Shown here: positions 1 through 6,176 of the stretch, one piece after another
How the letters are laid out: every line of letters starts with the position of its first letter
How positions within the stretch are numbered: the first letter of the stretch is position 1
NCBI GenBank assembly: GCA_023141985.1
Contig: JAGLKH010000056.1
Span: 1 to 8,208 of the forward strand
Length of the DNA stretch: 8,208 nucleotides
Source: Flavobacteriaceae bacterium
GTDB taxonomy: Bacteria > Bacteroidota > Bacteroidia > Flavobacteriales > Flavobacteriaceae
Direction of reading: 5' to 3'
Made by a program: the position numbers and the translations under genes
Notes under the pieces: model-generated
Databases searched by the model: none
What the model saw: only the letters and a program-made list of their open reading frames with translations
Told to the model about the DNA's origin: nothing

Positions 1-2292
1 TTATTAATAAATACATTAGATTTTCAAGCTCAATATATGTATAATACTCTGCAATTGAATGTTGGTAATAATAAATTACACAATATATCACAATTAGCAG
101 GTTTGTCAAAAAGCGATTGGAGTTGGGCCGGACTTATATTTGATACAGATAATGATGAGAACGAAGATATTTATGTTACCAATGGCTATAGAAAATATTC
201 TTCAGACCATGATGTTAGAAAACGCGTTTTTGATGCCAAACAACTGTATAAAGGAAAAGTTCCTTTATCGGTAAAAGAAGATATATACGATAACTTACCT
301 TCTGAAAAATTAGCCAATATATTATTTAAAAATAACGGTAATTTAATTTTTGAAAATATTACATCTTTTTCGGGTTTAGGTGAACCCTCTTTCTCAAATG
401 GAGCTGCCTATTCTGATTTAGATAATGATGGAGATTTAGACATTGTAGTAAATAATATAGATGACGAGGCTTTTTTATTCAAAAATAATTCCATTGAAAA
501 TGGATTGGGAAATTATATCAAAATAATTACAAAAGGAAATCTATCCGAAGATTTTGCTAAAGTAGTTATATCATATAATGGAAAAACAAGAACTAAAGAA
601 TCGAAAAGGGTTAGAGGTTACTTATCTTCAGTTGATAAAACAATTCATTTTGGTTTGGGAAACACAACTATTATTGATACTGTTAAGGTCATATGGCCAT
701 CTGGAAAATATCAGGAACAATATAGTATTACAGCAAATGCTACAATAACTTTTAACGAAAAAGATGCAAAAGAAAACACACCAGTTAATATTTCAAATAA
801 AAGTTTATTGTTTAAAAAAACGAGTAGTTTAATTAACTTTACACATAAGGAAAATGAGTTTAATGACTTTAAGAAAGAAATCCTCTTACCATATAAACAA
901 TCTACATTAGGACCCTATATTACTAAAGGTGATGTAAATGGTGATGGTAAAGATGATGTTTATATTGGTGGCGCTCATAAACAAGCTGGGCAGTTGTTTA
1001 TTCAAACCAATAAAGGGTTTTTGAAAGTTGACAATACTGTTTTTAATGAAGATGCACGCTATGAAGACATGGAAGCATTATTTATTGACATTGATAATGA
1101 CAATGACAATGATCTATATGTCGTTAGCGGTGGTAGTGAATTTATTGATCGTTCAGAAAGTTTAAAGGATAGGATTTATTTAAACGATGGAAAAGGAAAA
1201 TTTTCCAATCTCAGTTCATCTGACATATATGACTATACAATTAGTGGTAAAACCGTCACTAAAATAGATTTTGATAAAGATGGAGACTATGATCTCATTG
1301 TAGGAAACCGAATTAAACCACAAAAATACCCTTTACATGAACCCTCACTTGTATATGAAAATATTAATGGTACTTTTAAAAACGTAACAACCAAAGTAGC
1401 ACCAGAATTTGAAGATTTTGGTATCGTTAATAAAGTTATTGCTACCGATATCAATAATGATGGATGGGAAGACTTTATTGCCGTAGGTGAATGGACTCAT
1501 ATAGGTATTTTTATCAATGAAAATGGTGTATTTAAAGATATTTCAAGTAAGAGTGGGTTAGACAAAGAAAAAGGGTGGTGGTATAGTATTACTGAAACTG
1601 ATGTTAATAATGATGGTAATAAAGATTATCTAATTGGAAATATTGGCCTTAATATCAAATTTAAAGTAAGTACTGACAATCCTTTACGTGTTTATGCAGA
1701 CGATTTCGATTTAAATGGAACGCTCGATGTTGTTTTGAGCTATAAATATAATGGCATGTTTGTTCCTGCCAGAGGGAAAGAATGTTCAACGCAACAAATG
1801 CCTTTCCTGTCTAAAAAAATACCAACATACCATCAATTTGCAAATTCTACATTAGAAGATCTCTACGGAGAAAAAATCTATACCGCTTATCAACGAGAAG
1901 CCAATCAATTTAAATCAATTGTTCTTTTAAATGATGGTGACGGAAAATTTAGAAAAATTACGCTTCAAAATATGGCTCAAACCATACCAATTTTAGATGG
2001 TGATACGTATGATTTCAATAAAGATGGTTTCGAAGATATTATTGTTGTTGGAAACATTTATAATACAGAAGCCGAAACACCTCGTTTGGACAATGCTTAT
2101 GGTTTAGTGTTAATTTCAAATAAAAAAGATGGTTATACTGTTCTCGGTCCAGATAAAACAGGTTTATACATTAATGGTAATGCTAAATCTATCAAAGTGA
2201 TTGAACAAACTTTTTTTAACAAGATTTTAGCAATTGTTGCTACTAATAATGCTGAGGTAGAAATTTTTGAATTGAATAGTACTGGTTACTAA
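1..2292 (+). CDS. FG-GAP/VCBS repeat protein with ASPIC/UnbV domain (5' partial)
   Basis: The frame is open from base 1, so the gene starts before the window; the ATG at base 37 is internal. The 763 visible residues hold at least nine calcium-binding DxDxDG-type loops of the FG-GAP/VCBS family. They start near residues 48 (DTDNDENED), 139 (DLDNDGDLD), 311, 363, 423, 483, 534, 568 and 671. Between the second and third loops (about 169-250) is an ASPIC/UnbV domain, recognisable by VRGYLSSVD, HFGLG and VIWPSGKYQ. Bacteroidota proteins of this build are usually about 1,100 residues, so roughly the first third is missing, including any lipoprotein signal. They are generally exported or outer-surface proteins thought to form beta-propellers, often near SusC/SusD loci, but their ligand is mostly unknown. 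I see no C-terminal type IX sorting domain; the protein ends EIFELNSTGY. It has no evident link to the metal genes downstream. The family call is strong, the function is open. Confidence 0.9.
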   Translation, partial: LLINTLDFQAQYMYNTLQLNVGNNKLHNISQLAGLSKSDWSWAGLIFDTDNDENEDIYVTNGYRKYSSDHDVRKRVFDAKQLYKGKVPLSVKEDIYDNLPSEKLANILFKNNGNLIFENITSFSGLGEPSFSNGAAYSDLDNDGDLDIVVNNIDDEAFLFKNNSIENGLGNYIKIITKGNLSEDFAKVVISYNGKTRTKESKRVRGYLSSVDKTIHFGLGNTTIIDTVKVIWPSGKYQEQYSITANATITFNEKDAKENTPVNISNKSLLFKKTSSLINFTHKENEFNDFKKEILLPYKQSTLGPYITKGDVNGDGKDDVYIGGAHKQAGQLFIQTNKGFLKVDNTVFNEDARYEDMEALFIDIDNDNDNDLYVVSGGSEFIDRSESLKDRIYLNDGKGKFSNLSSSDIYDYTISGKTVTKIDFDKDGDYDLIVGNRIKPQKYPLHEPSLVYENINGTFKNVTTKVAPEFEDFGIVNKVIATDINNDGWEDFIAVGEWTHIGIFINENGVFKDISSKSGLDKEKGWWYSITETDVNNDGNKDYLIGNIGLNIKFKVSTDNPLRVYADDFDLNGTLDVVLSYKYNGMFVPARGKECSTQQMPFLSKKIPTYHQFANSTLEDLYGEKIYTAYQREANQFKSIVLLNDGDGKFRKITLQNMAQTIPILDGDTYDFNKDGFEDIIVVGNIYNTEAETPRLDNAYGLVLISNKKDGYTVLGPDKTGLYINGNAKSIKVIEQTFFNKILAIVATNNAEVEIFELNSTGY

Positions 2293-2356
2293 GTAAATGG
2301 GGTGTAATTTTGTACTTTATTTATTCAATTACCTATTAATAAAGAGTATATACATT

Positions 2357-2427
2357 TTGTATCGGGAAATAACCTGCTTTCAAAACCATATTTGTCGATA
2401 TTAATCTTACTTTATTTGGTATTCTAA
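2357..2427 (+). repeat. Non-coding block duplicated upstream of arsR (copy A)
   Basis: This block of about 70 bases matches 4183-4249 over its whole length, with a handful of substitutions and one 4-base difference (TGGT, 2417-2420). Shared strings include AATAACCTGCTTTCAAA and TCTTACTTTATT. In copy B the block ends about 70 bases before arsR; here it is followed, after 23 unrelated bases, by the arsM leader. It therefore marks the 5' edge of a duplicated ars segment. No reading frame with a start codon is kept between the two copies, so it is probably not coding. Whether it has a regulatory role is unknown. Confidence 0.8.
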
Positions 2428-2450
2428 GCTCACTAAGAATTCATAGTCAA

Positions 2451-2822
2451 AAAATTTAATATGCAAATTATAATTTTCGCAATAAAAGTGACTTAATATG
2501 AAAACAGACAAAGCATTAAAAGATTTAGTAAAACAAAAATACGCCGAAATTGCATTACAGGATAAAAATGAAAACAGAGCTTCATGTTGTGGGGCCTGAG
2601 ACTGTTCAACCGAAGTTTATAATATTATGAGTGACAGTTACGACAGAATAGATGGATACAATCAGGACGCCGATTTAGGCTTAGGTTGTGGGCTTCCAAC
2701 AGAATATGCCTTAATTAAAAAAGGGGATACTGTATTAGATTTAGGTAGTGGCGCAGGTAATGATTACTTTGTGCCAGAGCTCAAACCGGTAAAAAAGGAA
2801 AAGTAATTGGAGTAGATTTTAC
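2451..2822 (+). pseudogene. arsM: Truncated arsM remnant with its leader (second ars copy)
   Basis: This stretch is collinear with 4651-5023, the end of arsR through arsM codon 108, and is nearly identical to it. The ATG is at 2498. In-frame UGA at 2597-2599 replaces the Gly34 codon GGA of the intact gene. One T is missing at about 2772 (TTTGTGCC against TTTGTTGCC), which shifts the frame. Homology stops abruptly at 2822. Other changes are mostly amino-acid-altering: Glu6 to Ala, Met27 to Arg, Ser33 to Ala, Ser50 to Arg, and Cys90 to Tyr. Cys90 lies in GNDCF, probably one of the arsenic-binding cysteines. The ribosome site AAAAGGA of the intact copy is AAAAGTGA here. No functional methyltransferase can be made. 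The near-identity of the DNA means the duplication, or the most recent exchange with the intact copy, is not ancient. Confidence 0.93.
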
Positions 2823-2840
2823 GCTCAAACAATAAACAAA

Positions 2841-2899
2841 GGTAAATTTTTAGTATATTTACCCTCGTTTAGATGACGTGAGTAATTATTACCCTTGTT
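2841..2899 (+). promoter_or_regulatory. Operator-like inverted and direct repeats before the Fic gene
   Basis: Two dyads lie in the 80 bases between the arsM remnant and the Fic gene. The first has arms GGTAAAT (2841-2847) and ATTTACC (2857-2863). The second is the 11-base palindrome GTAATTATTAC (2882-2892). Each runs into the same string, TTACCCTYGTT, at 2859-2869 and 2889-2899, exactly 30 bases apart, or about three helical turns. The second copy abuts the ATG at 2904. This pattern is what one expects of a repressor site, and the Fic protein itself carries a C-terminal winged helix, so autoregulation is possible. The repeats are visible in the sequence; the regulatory role is inferred. I could not place a convincing TAnnTTTG promoter here. 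Confidence 0.5.
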
Positions 2900-2903
2900 C
2901 AAA

Positions 2904-3989
2904 ATGACTGATTTTAATAGAAATAAACCATATAATAGTTTACCGCTATTACCACCGAAAGTAATTTTAGAAACGACTAAAGTCTTGCGCAAGACTATTG
3001 ATGCCAGTAGAGCATTAGCGCAACTTAATGGTATGCTTACTAATTTGCCTAACCCAACATTGTTTTTAGATACAATTCATTTACAAGAAGCAAAAGCGAG
3101 TTCTGAAATAGAAAACATCATTACCACTAATGACGATTTGTATAAAGCTATAGTTGCTGACATAAAATTTGATAATCCGGCTACAAAAGAAGTGATAAGA
3201 TATAAAGAAGCACTTTGGAATGGGCTACAGGAAATTGAAAAGCGACCTTTTATTACAACGAATTTGTGTGTTGAAATTGTACAGAGTATTAAAAAGAATG
3301 CCGCAGGTATTAGAACTACGCCAGGAACGGCTCTTAAAAATGCAAAAGGAGAAACCATTTATACACCACCAACAGGCGAAGACATCATAAGAGATAAATT
3401 AGCAAATCTTGAAGCTTTTATTAATGGCGAGTATGCAATGGATCCATTGATTAAAATGGCGATAATGCACTATCAATTTGAAGCGATACACCCTTTTAGT
3501 GATGGTAATGGTAGAACAGGACGTATTTTATTATTACTCTACTTAAAACTTGAAAAATTATTAGATACACCTGCTATTTATTTAAGCGAATACATTATTA
3601 AAAACAAGGCAGATTATTATGTTAAACTGCGAAATGTTACCGAAAACAACGACTGGGAAGCATGGATACTCTATATGCTTGAAATGATTGAATATACTGC
3701 CATTAAAGGATTACAACGTTTAAATGATGTTACAACATTGATGCAGACTATGACAGAGGAAATAAAATCAAGTTTACTAAAAGTATATTCTAAAGACCTT
3801 GTAGAAATATTATTTAGATTACCTTATACTAAACGACAGTTTTTAATTGATGCAGAGTTAGGTACACCAAAAACCGTTGGTAATTATTTAATAGAATTAG
3901 AAAACGCTGGCTTTTTAAGGTCTGAAAAGGTGGGTAAAGAAAAACTATACCTCAACCATCGCTTAATGGCAGTTTTAGAGCAGTCTTAA
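2904..3989 (+). CDS. Fic family protein, class II (N-terminal inhibitory helix, C-terminal winged helix)
   Basis: This is a 361-residue Fic/DOC protein, the family that usually transfers AMP from ATP to hydroxyl side chains of target proteins. The catalytic motif HPFSDGNGRTGR is complete (residues 196-207), with the catalytic His, the metal-binding Asp and the phosphate-binding Arg pair. The target-docking flap is IYTPPTGEDI (about 152-161). The N-terminal domain carries SSEIEN (66-71), matching the class II inhibitory motif (S/T)xxxE(G/N), whose Glu blocks productive ATP binding until relieved. Residues from about 298 to the end look like a winged-helix DNA-binding domain (TPKTVGNYLIELENAGFL). 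Similar full-length proteins of about 350-380 residues are common in Bacteroidota. I chose the ATG at 2904; a TTG at 2895 would add three residues but falls inside the repeat motif. No antitoxin gene adjoins it, consistent with self-inhibition. It stands between two ars copies, but nothing ties it to arsenic. The target is unknown. Confidence 0.92.
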   Translation: MTDFNRNKPYNSLPLLPPKVILETTKVLRKTIDASRALAQLNGMLTNLPNPTLFLDTIHLQEAKASSEIENIITTNDDLYKAIVADIKFDNPATKEVIRYKEALWNGLQEIEKRPFITTNLCVEIVQSIKKNAAGIRTTPGTALKNAKGETIYTPPTGEDIIRDKLANLEAFINGEYAMDPLIKMAIMHYQFEAIHPFSDGNGRTGRILLLLYLKLEKLLDTPAIYLSEYIIKNKADYYVKLRNVTENNDWEAWILYMLEMIEYTAIKGLQRLNDVTTLMQTMTEEIKSSLLKVYSKDLVEILFRLPYTKRQFLIDAELGTPKTVGNYLIELENAGFLRSEKVGKEKLYLNHRLMAVLEQS

Positions 3990-4182
3990 TTACACTTTAC
4001 TTTCTGGGGAATAGTATGTAGTTTAATATTGAATAAATAAGAGGAAGAGTTTTATAAAAAAGATTGTAGTTTTAATTTTTTTGTAGGATAGAAATTATGT
4101 GATTATCTATGGAAAACTAAGTATTATACCATTTTTACACCTCAATAGTGCTAAAGTCTCATGTATAAAGGATTGTTTGATA

Positions 4183-4249
4183 TTGTATCGGAAAATAACC
4201 TGCTTTCAAAGTTATAATTGTCGATATTGATCTTACTTTATTATTCTAA
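4183..4249 (+). repeat. Non-coding block upstream of arsR (copy B)
   Basis: This is the partner of 2357-2427. It lies about 70 bases upstream of the intact arsR start and upstream of the recognisable promoter, so it is not needed for the basal promoter I can see. It marks the 5' limit of the segment shared by the intact ars operon and its remnant: immediately upstream (before 4183) the two copies are unrelated. Confidence 0.8.
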
Positions 4250-4267
4250 TAATTTAAAAGAATAAAA

Positions 4268-4303
4268 CTTGTTTATTACAGCCTTTAATCGTAATATTGC
4301 AAT
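4268..4303 (+). promoter_or_regulatory. arsR promoter with overlapping ArsR-type operator dyad
   Basis: A Bacteroidota-type promoter fits here: a -33 element CTTG (4268-4271), a 20-base spacer, and a -7 element TAATATTG (4292-4299), one base off the TAnnTTTG consensus. Overlapping the -7 element is the imperfect dyad ATCGTAATATTGCAAT (4288-4303), which matches its own reverse complement at 12 of 16 positions and is centred on AATATT. It also contains the perfect palindrome ATATTGCAATAT (4294-4305). A repressor bound here would occlude the promoter, the usual logic of ArsR autoregulation. The transcript would start only about 10-15 bases before the ATG at 4320. The remnant ars copy lacks this whole site. 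Motifs are seen; use is inferred. Confidence 0.62.
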
Positions 4304-4319
4304 ATACAAATAAAGCAAA

Positions 4320-4652
4320 ATGGGTTTAGCTAAAACAGAAATATTTACTGATCAACAAAATCAAATAGCAATTTTTGCTAAAGCCTTTGGGCATCCTGCA
4401 AGAGTTGCAATACTGCAACATCTTTTTAAAATAAACGCCTGCATCTGTGGCGACCTGGTAGATGAAATCGGGTTGGCACAACCTACAATATCTCAACACC
4501 TAAAAGAATTAAAACATTTAGGTTTAATAAAGGGTAGTGTAGAAGGGACAAGTGTTTGTTACTGTATCAGTCCAGAAAAATGGACACAAATGAAAACTGT
4601 AATGACTCAGTTTTTAAATCAGGATTTACAAGACGATAAACAGTGTTGCTAA
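4320..4652 (+). CDS. arsR: ArsR family arsenite-responsive repressor
   Basis: This is a 110-residue ArsR/SmtB winged-helix repressor, the usual family length. It starts the ars operon and should bind the dyad overlapping its own promoter, releasing DNA when As(III) (or Sb(III)) binds. The helix-turn-helix is clear: FGHPARVAILQHL at residues 23-35, and LAQPTISQHLKELKHLGLI at 52-70 as the recognition region. Metalloid-sensing cysteines are probably Cys41 and Cys43 in ACICGDLVDE, which sits where the ELCVCDL metal site of classical ArsR lies. A third ligand could come from Cys80 or Cys82 (VCYCI) or from the terminal Cys109-Cys110 pair (DDKQCC). The next gene, arsM, begins 45 bases after the stop. 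The family is certain; arsenic specificity rests on the cysteines and the operon. Confidence 0.95.
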   Translation: MGLAKTEIFTDQQNQIAIFAKAFGHPARVAILQHLFKINACICGDLVDEIGLAQPTISQHLKELKHLGLIKGSVEGTSVCYCISPEKWTQMKTVMTQFLNQDLQDDKQCC

Positions 4653-5023
4653 AATTTAATATGCGCATCATAATTTTCACAATAAAAAGGACTTAATATG
4701 AAAACAGACAAAGAATTAAAAGATTTAGTAAAACAAAAATACGCTGAAATTGCATTACAAGATAAAAATGAAAATATGGCTTCATGTTGTGGATCAGGAG
4801 ACTGTTCAACCGAAGTTTATAATATTATGAGTGACAGTTATGACAGCATAGATGGATACAATCAGGACGCCGACTTAGGGTTAGGTTGTGGGCTTCCAAC
4901 AGAATATGCCTTAATTAAAAAAGGGGATACTGTATTAGATTTAGGTAGTGGCGCAGGTAATGATTGCTTTGTTGCCAGAGCTCAAACTAGTGAAAAAGGA
5001 AGAGTAATTGGAGTAGATTTTAC
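4651..5023 (+). repeat. Part of the intact ars operon duplicated at 2451-2822
   Basis: This segment, from the last base of sense before arsR ends through arsM codon 108, is matched base for base by 2451-2822 at a constant offset of 2,200. The offset becomes 2,201 after the single-base deletion in the remnant. It is the intact member of the pair. The match ends within arsM at GATTTTAC, beyond which the two copies are unrelated. Confidence 0.85.
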
Positions 5024-5534
5024 TCCAATTATGATAGAAAAAGCACGGGAAAATGCTGATAAAAGAGGGCTTAATAATGTAGAATTCAGGTTAGGGGATA
5101 TTGAAAACCTACCTGTCACTTCCAATACAATAGATGTCGTTGTTAGTAATTGTGTACTTAATTTAGTTCCTAACAAAAAAAGGGTATTTCAAGAAATATT
5201 GAGAGTGCTAAAACCTGGAGGGCATTTTAGTATTTCAGATATAGTTTTAATTGGCAATTTACCTCTTTCACTCATTCAACAAGCAGAAATGTATGCCGGA
5301 TGTGTGTCTGGAGCCATTCAAAAAGAGACTTACTTAGACTTGATTAAAGTAAGTGGCTTCACAGATATAGTAATTCAAAAAGAAAAACCTATTATTATCC
5401 CTGATGATATTCTAAAAAATTATTTAAATGATGAAGCATTAACTTTATTTAAAAATTCTAACACAGGAATATTTAGTGTCACAGTATTTGCTAAGAAACC
5501 TAATATTTGTACACCTGATAATGGTTGCTGTTAA
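4698..5534 (+). CDS. arsM: Arsenite S-adenosylmethionine methyltransferase
   Basis: This 278-residue ArsM-type enzyme transfers methyl groups from SAM to As(III), giving methylated, partly volatile arsenicals; it acts in the cytoplasm. The class I methyltransferase fold shows motif [12 protein letters not shown] (79-89), the acidic end of strand 2 in VIGVDFT (103-109), GDIENLP (133-139) and LKPGGHFSISD (171-181). Conserved cysteines expected to bind As(III) are present: Cys64 in LGCGLP, Cys90 in NDCF and Cys202 in YAGCVSGA. Extra cysteine clusters are seen at the N-terminus (CCGSGDC, 30-36) and at the C-terminus (Cys271, Cys277, Cys278). A good ribosome site AAAAGGA lies 6 bases before the ATG. 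It follows arsR by 45 bases and precedes arsC by 24, so it is in the same operon. A broken copy lies at 2451-2822. Confidence 0.95.
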   Translation: MKTDKELKDLVKQKYAEIALQDKNENMASCCGSGDCSTEVYNIMSDSYDSIDGYNQDADLGLGCGLPTEYALIKKGDTVLDLGSGAGNDCFVARAQTSEKGRVIGVDFTPIMIEKARENADKRGLNNVEFRLGDIENLPVTSNTIDVVVSNCVLNLVPNKKRVFQEILRVLKPGGHFSISDIVLIGNLPLSLIQQAEMYAGCVSGAIQKETYLDLIKVSGFTDIVIQKEKPIIIPDDILKNYLNDEALTLFKNSNTGIFSVTVFAKKPNICTPDNGCC

Positions 5535-5558
5535 ATTAATGCTATAAAACCAATAATA

Positions 5559-6176
5559 ATGCTATTTAATACTATTGAAGCTGAAATTAACGCATTAGAT
5601 CTTGAAACAATTACCCAAGATCGTAAAGAGATCTTACAGGCCTTAATCGATTACATAAACTCTAGATTGAATAGTAAACAAATTATAAGCCTCAATTTTA
5701 TTTGTACACATAATTCTCGCAGAAGTCATTTAGCCCAAGTTTGGGCACAGGTAATGGCATCATACTATCAAATTAAAAATGTAAAATGTTATTCCGGTGG
5801 AACTGAAGCAACCGCCTTATTCCCTATGGTAACACAAACATTAATAAATAGTGGTTTTAAAATTGAAAGACTTTCAGAAGGAGAAAACCCTGTATATAAT
5901 ATCAAATATGCAGAAAGTAAAGCCCCTGTAATAGGAGTTTCAAAAAAATATGATGATACTTCTAACCCTTCATCTCAATTTGCAGCAATTATGACCTGTT
6001 CTCAAGCCGATGAGGAGTGTCCTTTTATTTCCGGAGCAGAAAAACGAATTCCAATCACTTATGAGGACCCGAAAATTTCGGATGGAACACCTTTACAAGA
6101 ATCAACATACAAAGAGAGAAGTATGCAAATTGCAACCGAAATGAAATATGTCTTTTCTGAAATTAAACAAGCATAA
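5559..6176 (+). CDS. arsC: Arsenate reductase of the low-molecular-weight protein tyrosine phosphatase fold (thioredoxin type)
   Basis: This 205-residue protein most likely reduces arsenate to arsenite in the cytoplasm so that Acr3 can export it. The phosphatase-like P-loop CTHNSRR (Cys49 to Arg55, CX5R) follows strand LNFI. A second cysteine pair, Cys147 and Cys154 in CSQADEEC, has the same CX6C spacing as Cys82 and Cys89 of the S. aureus thioredoxin-coupled ArsC. Together with Cys49 they form the three-cysteine relay that ends in a disulfide reduced by thioredoxin. The Asp-Pro loop of the fold is present (EDPK, 169-172). About 45 residues precede the P-loop strand, making the protein longer than the roughly 130-residue classical enzymes. 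Bacteroidota databases often label such proteins simply protein-tyrosine-phosphatase. Its stop overlaps the acr3 start by one base (TAATG), implying translational coupling. Confidence 0.88.
   Translation: MLFNTIEAEINALDLETITQDRKEILQALIDYINSRLNSKQIISLNFICTHNSRRSHLAQVWAQVMASYYQIKNVKCYSGGTEATALFPMVTQTLINSGFKIERLSEGENPVYNIKYAESKAPVIGVSKKYDDTSNPSSQFAAIMTCSQADEECPFISGAEKRIPITYEDPKISDGTPLQESTYKERSMQIATEMKYVFSEIKQA

Larger units (their letters stand above)
3990..4319. other. 330-base non-coding region: Fic 3' flank and ars control region
   Basis: No gene is supported here on either strand. The first 190 bases are very AT-rich and featureless, with no hairpin followed by a T-run after the Fic stop codon. 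An ATG at 4161 opens only 18 codons and is not conserved in the duplicated block at 2357-2427. The second half holds the duplicated block (4183-4249) and then the arsR promoter and operator (4268-4303), which are listed separately. Confidence 0.7.

Noticed and set aside
2293..2340. Possible terminator after the VCBS gene (GTAATT 2304-2309 with AATTAC 2327-2332)
   Set aside because: Six AT-rich pairs around a 17-base loop, with no T-run after it, is no better than chance in this composition.
2308..2429. Open frame without a start codon across the duplicated block (copy A)
   Set aside because: No ATG is available after the upstream stop, and the second copy has a stop in the middle of the same frame.
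2831..2904. -7 like TATATTTA (2854-2861) as promoter of the Fic gene
   Set aside because: It differs from TAnnTTTG at the important G and has no TTTG at the proper distance upstream.
3077..3358. 93-codon open frame on the minus strand inside the Fic gene
   Set aside because: It lies wholly within the well-supported Fic coding sequence, has no recognisable domain, and is explained as an antisense shadow.
4161..4217. 18-codon open frame starting with ATG upstream of arsR, a possible leader peptide
   Set aside because: The matching region at 2357-2427 does not keep the start codon or the stop, and the likely promoter lies downstream of it, so it would not be in the ars transcript.
4982..5176. 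64-codon open frame on the minus strand inside arsM
   Set aside because: It is antisense to the conserved methyltransferase domain and shows no family features.
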